Shown in pieces: positions 9,101-14,980 of a stretch of 29,938 bases of DNA. The notes beneath the pieces were generated by a model. The model saw nothing but the letters and a program-made list of their open reading frames with translations, was not told the DNA's origin and did not search any database. The stretch comes from Clostridium sp. (GTDB taxonomy: Bacteria; Bacillota; Clostridia; Lachnospirales; Lachnospiraceae), in contig JAEDOC010000010.1 in assembly GCA_016302185.1 (NCBI GenBank), positions 1-29,938 on the forward strand, written 5' to 3'. How positions within the stretch are numbered: position 1 is the stretch's first letter; each line of letters begins with the position of its first letter. Made by a program: the position numbers and the translations under genes.

Positions 9101-9281
9101 TCAGTACATGACCGATATGGGGTTTGCCGTTGGCTGTCGGAGGCCCGTCATAAAACGTATAGGTCGGTCCCTCTTTCCGGCTGTCGATACTCTTCTCGAA
9201 AATCTGATTTTCCTTCCAGAACTTTTCGATGTTCTTTTCTCTCTCCACAAAGTTCATACTTGCGGAAACTTTGTCATACAT
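6141..9281 (-). CDS. ileS: Isoleucyl-tRNA synthetase, type 2
   Basis: 1046 residues, charging tRNA-Ile with isoleucine. The class I signatures are complete: GPPTANGKPHIGH (HIGH at residues 55-58) and KMSKS at 596-600. The editing-domain stretch AWTTTPWTLPSN is present. Two internal zinc-type knuckles are visible (CPRCG near residue 180; CECGH with CPECG near 500), and the anticodon domain follows. The WDTHGLPVE block, the length and the absence of a C-terminal Cys-rich zinc motif fit the type 2 (eukaryote-like) IleRS group, known for natural mupirocin tolerance; the subtype is recalled from family knowledge. The ATG has GTAGGAGG 10 bases upstream. It is controlled by the T-box leader at 9321-9575 and followed closely by glgP. 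Confidence 0.97.
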   Translation of the reverse strand: MYDKVSASMNFVEREKNIEKFWKENQIFEKSIDSRKEGPTYTFYDGPPTANGKPHIGHVLTRVIKDMIPRYRTMKGYMVPRKAGWDTHGLPVELEVEKMLGLDGKEQIEQYGLEPFIEHCKESVWKYKGMWEDFSATVGFWADMDHPYVTYHNSFIESEWWALKQIWDKGLLYKGFKIVPYCPRCGTPLSSHEVAQGYKDVKERSAIAKFKVKGEDAYILAWTTTPWTLPSNVALCVNPAETYVKVQMKEDGTVYYMAQALCDTVLGADTYEVLESYVGKDLEYKEYEPLFDCAVSICEKQRKKAFYVVCDNYVTLTDGTGVVHIAPAFGEDDSKVGKKYDLPFVQLVDSKGEMTAETPWAGTFCKKADPLVLQALRESGLLFSAPVFEHSYPHCWRCDTPLIYYARESWFIKMTAVKDDLIRNNNTINWIPESIGKGRFGDWLENVQDWGVSRNRYWGTPLNIWECECGHQHSIGSIEELKSMSKNCPEDIELHRPYIDAVTITCPECGREMHRVPEVIDCWFDSGSMPFAQHHYPFENKDLFEQQFPADFISEAVDQTRGWFYSLLAISTLLFNKAPYRNVIVLGHVQDENGQKMSKSKGNAVDPFDALETYGADAIRWYFYINSAPWLPNRFHGKAVTEGQRKFMGTLWNTYAFFVLYANIDNFDATKYQLEYEKLPVMDKWLLSKLNTLIKEVDDNLANYRIPEAARALQDFVDDMSNWYVRRSRERFWAKGMEQDKINAYMTLYTALVTVARVAAPMIPFMTEDIYQNLVRSIDKTAPESVHLCDFPTADEKAIDKDLEAKMDEVLKIVVFGRAARNTANIKNRQPIGRMFVKAESALPEFYQEIIEDELNVKNVKFTEDVRDFTSYSFKPQLKTVGPKYGKQLGNIRKALTEIDGNAAMDTLNEKGCLTFDFDGTEVVLEKEDLLIDTAQVEGFVSEGDNYVTVVLDTNLTPELIEEGFVREIISKIQTMRKEAGFEVMNHINVFQDENDKIAEILKKYTDEIKSEVLADNIMIGQTGGYAKEWNINGEKVMLGVEKTTD

Positions 9282-9320
9282 GATCTTTCATCCTCCTACA
9301 ATTATGAAATTCCAGTATAG

Positions 9321-9359
9321 AATAAAACGGACCCTTATCCTGTAACAGGACAAGGGTCC
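9321..9359 (-). terminator. T-box terminator of the ileS leader
   Basis: GGACCCTTGTCCTG, loop TTA, CAGGATAAGGGTCC, then GTTTTATT on the minus strand. It is a near-perfect 14-bp stem with one mismatch. Its 5' arm and loop are the 3' half of the proposed antiterminator, so the two are mutually exclusive. Confidence 0.92.
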
Positions 9360-9575
9360 ACTTGCTTTAACCACCTATTACTGCATACTTCTCCAATATG
9401 CGCTCCCGATAACGAGGGAAACCGCCGGCTCCTACTGACTGTACGCGTTCAGGCCGAGACTCCGAAGTGATCTTCCAATCCGTTCTACTGGCAGCGGGCT
9501 CTCACCGTCCCCGCCTCGCTTTGGCGTTCCAATCGGTTGTACTGTCTCCATCTCTGTCTTTTCTGTCATTTCAAC
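9321..9575 (-). promoter_or_regulatory. Isoleucine T-box leader (transcription attenuator)
   Basis: This is the untranslated leader of ileS. Uncharged tRNA-Ile should stabilise an antiterminator and allow readthrough. On the minus strand I see Stem I elements (AGCGAG followed by a GCGGG/CCCGC distal stem around ACGGTGAGAG), then a specifier ATC (Ile codon, 9469-9471) followed by A. Next come the conserved AGTAGG, and a CCCTCGTTATCGGGAG hairpin. The T-box bulge has TGGT (9370-9373), matching a tRNA ACCA end. The usual ACCGCG that follows is replaced by TAAAG. An antiterminator can still form: GTAATAGG (9374-9381) with CCTGTTAC (9342-9349), and CAAG (9361-9364) with CTTG (9351-9354). It excludes the terminator at 9329-9359. 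Confidence 0.88.
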
Positions 9576-9581
9576 GTTTAT

Positions 9582-9610
9582 ATTTTATCCATTTTCCCTG
9601 TTATTGTCAA
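9582..9610 (-). promoter_or_regulatory. Sigma-A promoter of the ileS operon
   Basis: Minus strand TTGACA (9605-9610), 17 bases, TAAAAT (9582-9587). It places the transcript start near 9575, giving a leader of about 295 bases before ileS. Confidence 0.85.
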
Positions 9611-9708
9611 GCCTGCCCCCTGTTTCCGCAGCATTTTCATCACTCCTCCCAACAATTTCCATATTTTTCTATTCTGCTTTGAAAGAATTTCCAAATGAAA
9701 AACCGACT

Positions 9709-9737
9709 TTGACATATATTTGTCAAGGGTTTTGTCA
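9709..9737 (+). promoter_or_regulatory. Candidate operator: three TTGACA/TGTCAA half-sites at pncB
   Basis: TTGACA (9709-9714), 6 bases, TGTCAA (9721-9726) form an inverted repeat. A third copy, TTGTCAA, begins at 9732 and doubles as the -35 box of the pncB promoter. A protein bound here would block polymerase. NiaR, the niacin repressor, is a candidate from gene context only; I cannot match its site with confidence. Confidence 0.4.
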
Positions 9738-9760
9738 AATACTGGTTTTCATGGTATACT
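9732..9760 (+). promoter_or_regulatory. Sigma-A promoter of pncB
   Basis: TTGTCA (9732-9737), 17 bases, TATACT (9755-9760). The leader is about 80 bases. The rest of the 9611-9848 stretch holds nothing else I can name. Confidence 0.8.
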
Positions 9761-9848
9761 TGTCTGAAATAACTGAAGCGCTGCTTCCGCCTTTTGACCG
9801 GCAAAACGAATGACAGAAGCCGCTTAAGACAGAGCGAAGGAGAACAAT

Positions 9849-11309
9849 ATGTACCAGAGAAATTTGACCCTGCTCACCGATTTATATGAATTGACCATGA
9901 TGCAGGGCTACTTCAAAGAAAAAGATGCCAATGAAACGGTTATCTTTGATGCATTCTACCGAACCAATCCGGACGGCAATGCATTTGCCATCAGTGCCGG
10001 CTTAGAGCAGGTCATTGAATACATCAAAAACCTGCATTTTGAACCGGAGGATGTGAATTATTTACGAAGTGTCGGTCTGTTTGAGGAAGATTTCCTTGAT
10101 TATCTTCTGCATTTTAAATTTTCGGGCGATATCTACGCCATCCCGGAGGGAACCGTGATGTTCCCCAGAGAGCCCATGGTTAAGGTGATTGCACCGATCA
10201 TGGAAGCTCAGCTGGTGGAGACAGCCATCTTAAATATTATTAACCACCAGAGCCTGATCGCCACCAAGACCTCCCGTATTGTCCATGCCGCCCGCGGAGA
10301 CGGAATCATGGAATTCGGTCTTCGTCGTGCCCAGGGACCGGATGCCGGTATTTACGGTGCCCGTGCAGCGATGATCGCCGGCTGTGTCGGCACCTCCAAT
10401 GTTCTGGCCGGACAGATGTTTGATGTTCCGATCAAGGGAACTCACGCCCACAGCTGGATCATGAGCTTCCCCGATGAGCTGACTGCATTCCGTACCTATG
10501 CAAAGCTGTACCCTTCCGCCTGCATCCTGCTGGTGGATACGTATGACACCTTAAACTCCGGTGTCCCCAATGCAATCAAAGTATTTAAAGAGATGCGGGA
10601 GGCAGGCATTCCGCTGACCTTCTACGGAATCCGCTTAGACTCCGGCGATCTGGCTTACCTTTCCAAGAAAGCCAGAAAGATGCTGGATGAGGCCGGTTTT
10701 CCGGATGCTGTGATCTCTGCTTCCAATGATCTGGATGAATACTTAATCAACAGCTTAAAGATGCAGGGCGCTGCCATCACCTCCTGGGGTGTAGGCACCA
10801 ACTTAATCACCTCCAAGGACAATCCCTCCTTCGGCGGTGTGTACAAGCTGGCCGCCATCAAGGACAAAAAAACGGGGCAGTTCATTCCGAAGATCAAACT
10901 GTCCGAAAACTCCGAGAAGGTCACCAACCCGGGCAATAAGACCATCCGAAGAATCTATGACAAGGAAACCGGTAAGATCATCGCCGATCTGATCTGTCTG
11001 GTGGACGAGGTCTTTGATGAGAATAATTCTCTTCTGCTCTTCGACCCGATTGAGACCTGGAAGAAGACCCACCTGGCACCGGGAACCTACACCATGCGCG
11101 AAATCCTGGTTCCTGTCTTCAAGAATGGTGAGTGCATCTACCACTCCCCGAAGGTCATGGAAATCCGAGACTACTGCAAGAAAGAGCTGGATACCCTGTG
11201 GGATGAATCCAAACGTCTGGTGAACCCCCATGAGGTTCATGTGGATCTTTCCAATGAGCTGTGGCATATGAAGAATCAGCTGCTGGACAGCTATCATTAT
11301 AATGACTAA
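9849..11309 (+). CDS. pncB: Nicotinate phosphoribosyltransferase
   Basis: 486 residues. It makes nicotinate mononucleotide from nicotinate and PRPP, the first step of the Preiss-Handler route to NAD, in the cytosol. Family features are TDLYELTMMQGYF at the N-terminus, then FGLRRAQGPDAGIYGARAA, GTHAHSW (residues 197-203, the active-site His region) and YGIRLDSGDLAYLS. The C-terminal part (about 340-480) is the extension of the longer bacterial class. The ATG has GAAGGAG upstream. It is monocistronic, with its own promoter and a terminator. With the Rex and NAD(P)HX-repair genes about 10 kb away it adds to an NAD theme, though nothing links them directly. Confidence 0.96.
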   Translation: MYQRNLTLLTDLYELTMMQGYFKEKDANETVIFDAFYRTNPDGNAFAISAGLEQVIEYIKNLHFEPEDVNYLRSVGLFEEDFLDYLLHFKFSGDIYAIPEGTVMFPREPMVKVIAPIMEAQLVETAILNIINHQSLIATKTSRIVHAARGDGIMEFGLRRAQGPDAGIYGARAAMIAGCVGTSNVLAGQMFDVPIKGTHAHSWIMSFPDELTAFRTYAKLYPSACILLVDTYDTLNSGVPNAIKVFKEMREAGIPLTFYGIRLDSGDLAYLSKKARKMLDEAGFPDAVISASNDLDEYLINSLKMQGAAITSWGVGTNLITSKDNPSFGGVYKLAAIKDKKTGQFIPKIKLSENSEKVTNPGNKTIRRIYDKETGKIIADLICLVDEVFDENNSLLLFDPIETWKKTHLAPGTYTMREILVPVFKNGECIYHSPKVMEIRDYCKKELDTLWDESKRLVNPHEVHVDLSNELWHMKNQLLDSYHYND

Positions 11310-11323
11310 TCTATCCAAAATAG

Positions 11324-11383
11324 AAAAAACAGAGGCATCGGTTTGCTTTTCTCTTATGGAAGCAAAACCGTTCCTCTGTTTTT
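11324..11383. terminator. Bidirectional terminator between pncB and modC
   Basis: A long hairpin: an outer AACAGAGG/CCTCTGTT stem, an inner CGGTTT-GCTTTTC/GAAGCAAAACCG stem and a 7-base loop. It has AAAAAA on the left and TTTTT on the right, so it can stop transcripts from both convergent units. Confidence 0.9.
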
Positions 11384-11404
11384 CATTTACCGCATACTTT
11401 AGCT

Positions 11405-12115
11405 TTATTTTCCAAATAACTGTCGTTCTGCATTTTTTATTTCTTCTTCCCGAAGATACGCAAATGCCTCTTTGGCAGACCCCATTTCGTAAATCGTTCC
11501 TGCAACCATAGCTGAAAAGCTGTCTCCCACCTGCTCAGCCTCACTGGGATCATGCGTCACATAAATCGCAGGGATACCCATTGCATGAATTACTTTCTTA
11601 AACTCAGGAAGGAGACGTTCCTTCATAACCACATCCACGTCACTTAAAGGTTCGTCCAAAAGCATCAGACAAGGCTTAGGTGCAAGCGCTCTGGCCAAGG
11701 ACACACGACTTTTATAGCCTCCGCTCAACTGTACCGGACGTTTATACAGAAATTCTTCCAACTCCAGCATTTGAATCAGTGACTCCACATGATTCTTTGC
11801 AGAAAACTGTTCTTCTTTAGACCGCAATCCATAGATAATATTCTGATATACTGTCAGATTCTGAAATAGAGCAGTATGCTGCGGTACATAACCAATTCTC
11901 CGTTTTTCCGGAGGCAGTTTCAACAGCTCCTCTCCGTCAATCATAACACTTCCGCTGTCCTCTTCCAAAACACCGGTAATTATTTTCAATAGTGTTGATT
12001 TACCACAACCATTAATGCCCAGAAGAACCCGTATTCCGCAATCCAGGGTCATGGAGGTATGATTCAACACCTGCTTCGGTCCATAGGATTTACAGACATC
12101 TCTAACAATCAGCAT
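11405..12115 (-). CDS. modC: Molybdate/tungstate ABC transporter ATPase
   Basis: 236 residues, one ABC ATPase domain. Walker A is GINGCGKST (33-41), the Q-loop is in VPQHTALF, the signature is LSGGYKSRVSLARAL, Walker B is LMLLDEPLSD, and the H-loop is VTHD. It powers uptake of the oxyanion captured by ModA through ModB. The C-terminal MOP/TOBE molybdate-binding domain of classic ModC (about 350 residues) is absent, as in several short clostridial versions, so ModC itself should not sense the oxyanion. It overlaps modB by 14 bases. Substrate assignment rests on the neighbours modA, modB and the riboswitch; tungstate is as possible as molybdate. Confidence 0.85.
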   Translation of the reverse strand: MLIVRDVCKSYGPKQVLNHTSMTLDCGIRVLLGINGCGKSTLLKIITGVLEEDSGSVMIDGEELLKLPPEKRRIGYVPQHTALFQNLTVYQNIIYGLRSKEEQFSAKNHVESLIQMLELEEFLYKRPVQLSGGYKSRVSLARALAPKPCLMLLDEPLSDVDVVMKERLLPEFKKVIHAMGIPAIYVTHDPSEAEQVGDSFSAMVAGTIYEMGSAKEAFAYLREEEIKNAERQLFGK

Positions 12116-12890
12116 TTCGCACCCTCCTCCTGATACTTAACGCAAGCACAATCAACAATGACAGGAGAATACAGAAAACACTGGCCGCAATCGCCATTCC
12201 AGTCTCTCCTTCTTCTACCTTAGTAAATACATAAGAAGCCAGCGACTGGGTTTTCCCCGGAAGATTGCCTCCAAACATAATTACTGCGGCAAATTCACTG
12301 AGAGCACGGGAAAACGCCAGCACCGTTCCCGAAAAAATTGCCTCTCCGATACTTGGAAGCACGACTTTAAAATATGCCTGTACCGGAGAATCCCCTAATG
12401 TCCGCGCTACCGCAATCATCTCATGGTCAATTTGATCCACACCAGAAGCAATAGAACGAGCGCAGAGTGGATACGACACAAAAAACATGGCAATCATAAC
12501 GGCAAACAGATTGAATGCGAGTCCGGTTCTGCTGACAAAACCAAAATTATTTCTTCCGAATGCAATCAAAAGGGCCAGTCCGGCCACGGTATGCGGCAAA
12601 GCAATCGGTAAATCATTAAATAGATTCACAATCCGATAAATCACAGAATCCTGATGGAATACATGAAAATACCCGAATCCAATCGCAAGAATCAATCCCA
12701 GAATGGCTGCTCCGATTGCTGCCACAAACGTATTCCATATACTCATCCAGAAAAACTTATCTTCCAGAATCTTTTGCATTCCTTCCAATCGAACATTGCA
12801 TATCAGTGAAATAGTCGGAAATATAATCAGTAATGCAAACAACGGCACAAACAGAACCGTTACTATATTGAACTGTCCCCTATTTTTCAT
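12102..12890 (-). CDS. modB: Molybdate/tungstate ABC transporter permease
   Basis: About 262 residues with five or six membrane helices, starting with a helix at about residues 8-27. The cytoplasmic coupling loop is visible (MIAVARTLGDSPVQAYFKVVLPSIG), and the family stretch LPHTVAGLALL is present. It forms the homodimeric membrane channel of the ModABC importer. The frame is open up to 12926, but I prefer the ATG at 12890: GGA lies 6 bases upstream, the helix then begins at the usual distance, and the gene overlaps the modA stop by 11 bases (ATGAAAAATAG), a coupling arrangement. Other in-frame ATGs are at 12896, 12905 and 12926. By eye this stretch is AT-richer than the genes around alr. Confidence 0.85.
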   Translation of the reverse strand: MKNRGQFNIVTVLFVPLFALLIIFPTISLICNVRLEGMQKILEDKFFWMSIWNTFVAAIGAAILGLILAIGFGYFHVFHQDSVIYRIVNLFNDLPIALPHTVAGLALLIAFGRNNFGFVSRTGLAFNLFAVMIAMFFVSYPLCARSIASGVDQIDHEMIAVARTLGDSPVQAYFKVVLPSIGEAIFSGTVLAFSRALSEFAAVIMFGGNLPGKTQSLASYVFTKVEEGETGMAIAASVFCILLSLLIVLALSIRRRVRNADC

Positions 12891-13740
12891 ATGCATTCCA
12901 ACCATATTTTTCAAATTCAGCCACATTCTCTACAGCAAACGCAGTGAATTCATCCGCAACTTTCGTATTACCGCCTTTAACAGTTACAGTAGCAAAAATA
13001 ATGTCTCCGGTATCTTCCGAACTCATCATATCCACCGGAGTCAGATCATTGGCATTGGCAACACTGGAAAAAATAAGCGCCGCATCAACCTCATCCTGCA
13101 GTACCATAATCGCCGCCTGATTTACGGTAGATGGACGAGACACAATTATATCTTCAACGTCATCCCATAACCCAAGAGCCTTAAGTCCTGTTTCTGCATA
13201 CATCCCCACAGGAGCAGATGGATCGCAAATCGTCAGGGTAATATCATCTTTTTTCAGATCTTCTATACAGGTGATATTATCTTTTGCACTCTCTGAAACA
13301 ACCAGAGCGACATTATCCGACAGGAACTTTGTAGCAGATTCCACCATATCTTTCTCCTGCATCTTCTCCACATAGATCCAATCCGCAGTAAAATACAGAT
13401 CGCACGGCTGTCCCTGTTCAATCTGACTAAAAAGCGCACCAGAAGAAGAATAGTTGATATTAATCTCATCCCCTGTCTGCTCCATGAATTTTGCCGCAAC
13501 CACATCCATCGGCTTTTTCATTCCTGCAGCAACATACATATTCCAGGTTTCTGGTTCTCTCTTTGCAGCTTCCTCTTCACTTTCCGCTTCCGTCTCTACT
13601 TCCGTTGCTTCTGTTTCTGCAGCCTCTGTTGTTTCTTCTACTGCTTTCTCAGTCTCCGCTGTTTTTCCGGAACATGCAGTCATGGACAGCATCATGGCCG
13701 CTGTCAGTGTCAGTACCAGTGTTTTGTTTGCTTTTCTCAT
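12880..13740 (-). CDS. modA: Molybdate/tungstate-binding lipoprotein
   Basis: 286 residues. A lipoprotein signal ends at Cys23 (SMTAC). An acidic, Glu/Thr-rich spacer (about 26-60) follows, then a type II periplasmic-binding fold. ModA hallmarks are YVAAGMKKPMDVVAAKF, INYSSSGALFSQIEQGQPCDLYFTAD and STVNQAAIMVLQDEVDAALIF. It should catch the oxyanion outside the membrane and deliver it to ModB. The frame is open to 13926, but that extension would encode the riboswitch and its terminator. The ATG at 13740 has AAGGGAG upstream and starts a good signal peptide. It is first gene of modABC and is controlled by the Moco-type leader. Molybdate versus tungstate cannot be settled from the sequence. Confidence 0.87.
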   Translation of the reverse strand: MRKANKTLVLTLTAAMMLSMTACSGKTAETEKAVEETTEAAETEATEVETEAESEEEAAKREPETWNMYVAAGMKKPMDVVAAKFMEQTGDEININYSSSGALFSQIEQGQPCDLYFTADWIYVEKMQEKDMVESATKFLSDNVALVVSESAKDNITCIEDLKKDDITLTICDPSAPVGMYAETGLKALGLWDDVEDIIVSRPSTVNQAAIMVLQDEVDAALIFSSVANANDLTPVDMMSSEDTGDIIFATVTVKGGNTKVADEFTAFAVENVAEFEKYGWNAYEK

Positions 13741-13791
13741 TTTGAATTTTCTCCCTTTTGATTGATTTCTGAAAAATACAAAGTAGCAAAT

Positions 13792-13846
13792 AAAAAATTG
13801 TCTCCGGGCATGAAAACAGAATTCTAAAGATGCCTCAGACACAATT
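13792..13846 (-). terminator. Riboswitch expression-platform terminator before modA
   Basis: On the minus strand AATTGT(G)TCT...GGCAT pairs with ATGCC...AGACAATT, and TTTTTTATTT follows. It lies between the aptamer and the modA start, so ligand binding can decide whether modABC is transcribed. Confidence 0.85.
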
Positions 13847-13855
13847 TCTTCTATT

Positions 13856-13925
13856 GCGGGAGATTTCTTTCCAAATACGGGAGGCAGGCAGGTTTCCCCG
13901 CATACCCATTGGCTGTCCGCCGTCA
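13856..13925 (-). promoter_or_regulatory. Moco/Tuco-type riboswitch aptamer
   Basis: The minus strand carries features I associate with the molybdenum-cofactor RNA motif. There is an outer GCGG/CCGC stem, GACAGCC, a GCGGG-GAAA-CCTGC hairpin with a GNRA tetraloop, and the conserved CTGCCTCCCG followed by GGAAAG. It sits in the roughly 250-base leader of modABC, ahead of a terminator. Between CCTCCCG and GGAAAG there are only 5 bases and no helix. From memory, variants lacking that helix (P3) are linked to tungsten cofactor (Tuco). The class is well supported by sequence and context, the subclass less so. Confidence 0.72.
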
Positions 13926-13997
13926 CAGCACTACTGTCTTAGGCAAAACAACTCGAAATAACCTGTTTTTTCAGATATGCAATTATTATGTGAAAAA

Positions 13998-14027
13998 ATT
14001 ATAGCATACCCTTATTATACATGTCAA
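13998..14027 (-). promoter_or_regulatory. Promoter of the modABC leader
   Basis: Minus strand TTGACA (14022-14027), 18 bases, TATAAT (13998-14003), with TGC before the -10. Both boxes are consensus. Confidence 0.88.
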
Positions 14028-14054
14028 TCTCTCTTCCGATTTTCAAATAGAAAT

Positions 14055-14086
14055 CGGATGGAATTCATATATATGAATTCCATCCG
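14055..14086 (-). terminator. Perfect 32-bp palindrome after yebC (likely terminator)
   Basis: CGGATGGAATTCATAT is followed directly by its exact complement ATATGAATTCCATCCG. In RNA this is a long stable hairpin. The following bases (ATTTCTATTTG) are T-rich but broken, so termination is likely though not textbook. It lies 23 bases past the yebC stop. Confidence 0.65.
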
Positions 14087-14109
14087 GATAAAAATCTCCA
14101 TTATAAATA

Positions 14110-14838
14110 TTATTCATCCCAGTTATGGTAGGTCGCCTGTACGTCGTCATCCTCATCGAGAAGATCCAGAATACGGTTCATCTTCTTGATAGCATCCTCG
14201 TCGGTCAGCTCTACCCAGGTCTGCGGTATCATGGTAACATCAGCTTCCATCATCGGAATACCGGCCTTCTCCAGCGCTTCACGCACTGCGGAAAAATCAT
14301 CGGGATCGGTAATTACCTCGTAGCTGTCCTCCTCCTCGGAGAAGTCCTCGGCACCGGCATCCAGCGCAAGCATCATCAGCTCGTCAGGATCCATGTCGCA
14401 CTCTTCCTTATCAATGATAATCTGACCCTTCTTGTCAAACATGAAGGATACGCTTCCCTGCGTACCGATATTGCCGCCGCCCTTGGTAAATGCGCTTCTT
14501 ACGTTTGCCGCGGTACGGTTCTTGTTATCTGTCAGAGTCTCAACGATGATGGCCACGCCGTTGGGACCGTAGCCCTCGTATGTAAGGGACTCATAATTCA
14601 CGGAATTGGCATCGCCTGCTGCCTTCTTAATACCTCTGTCAATGGTATCGTTCGGCATGTTATTGGCCTTCGCCTTTGCAATGACATCACGAAGACGGCT
14701 GTTGTTGGCCGGATCCGGTCCGCCCTCTTTTACTGCTACGGCAATCTCACGGCCGATGACGGTAAAAATCTTACCCTTTGCAGCGTCATTTCTCTCCTTT
14801 TTGTGTTTGATGTTGGCGAACTTTGAATGTCCTGACAT
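14110..14838 (-). CDS. yebC: YebC/PmpR-family protein
   Basis: 242 residues, the normal length. Hallmarks are MSGHSKFANIKHKKERNDAAKG at the N-terminus, then GGPDPANNSRLRDVIAKAKANNMP, YEGYGPNGVAIIVETLTDN and GSVSFMFDKKG. The family was long annotated as a transcriptional regulator. Recent work on YebC/TACO1 relatives supports a ribosome-associated role in relieving stalls at proline-rich stretches. It acts in the cytoplasm. The ATG has AGAGGAG upstream. It is monocistronic between its own promoter and the palindrome at 14055-14086. No unusual residues were noticed. Confidence 0.95.
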   Translation of the reverse strand: MSGHSKFANIKHKKERNDAAKGKIFTVIGREIAVAVKEGGPDPANNSRLRDVIAKAKANNMPNDTIDRGIKKAAGDANSVNYESLTYEGYGPNGVAIIVETLTDNKNRTAANVRSAFTKGGGNIGTQGSVSFMFDKKGQIIIDKEECDMDPDELMMLALDAGAEDFSEEEDSYEVITDPDDFSAVREALEKAGIPMMEADVTMIPQTWVELTDEDAIKKMNRILDLLDEDDDVQATYHNWDE

Positions 14839-14924
14839 AAATTAACACTCCTCTTTCTACAGGTTTAATCGTTTTATTATCGTTTTCATTGAAACAATCT
14901 TAATTTAAGCTCATAATCTTAATT

Positions 14925-14953
14925 ATTTTAGCACCAATTAAAAGCCTTGGCAA
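14925..14953 (-). promoter_or_regulatory. Promoter of yebC
   Basis: Minus strand TTGCCA (14948-14953), 17 bases, TAAAAT (14925-14930), with TGC just before the -10. The leader is about 80 AT-rich bases. Confidence 0.7.
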
Positions 14954-14980
14954 GCCCTTTTCCTCGTTTCTTACGTCAGT

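Noticed and set aside
11405..13740. modABC as a horizontally acquired island
   Set aside because: Some lines are visibly AT-richer than nearby genes, but there are no repeats, integrase or junctions, and the transporter has matching local control signals.
12890..13926. Longer modA frame starting at 13926
   Set aside because: The extra 62 codons would be the Moco-type aptamer and its terminator. A signal peptide and ribosome-binding site fit the ATG at 13740.
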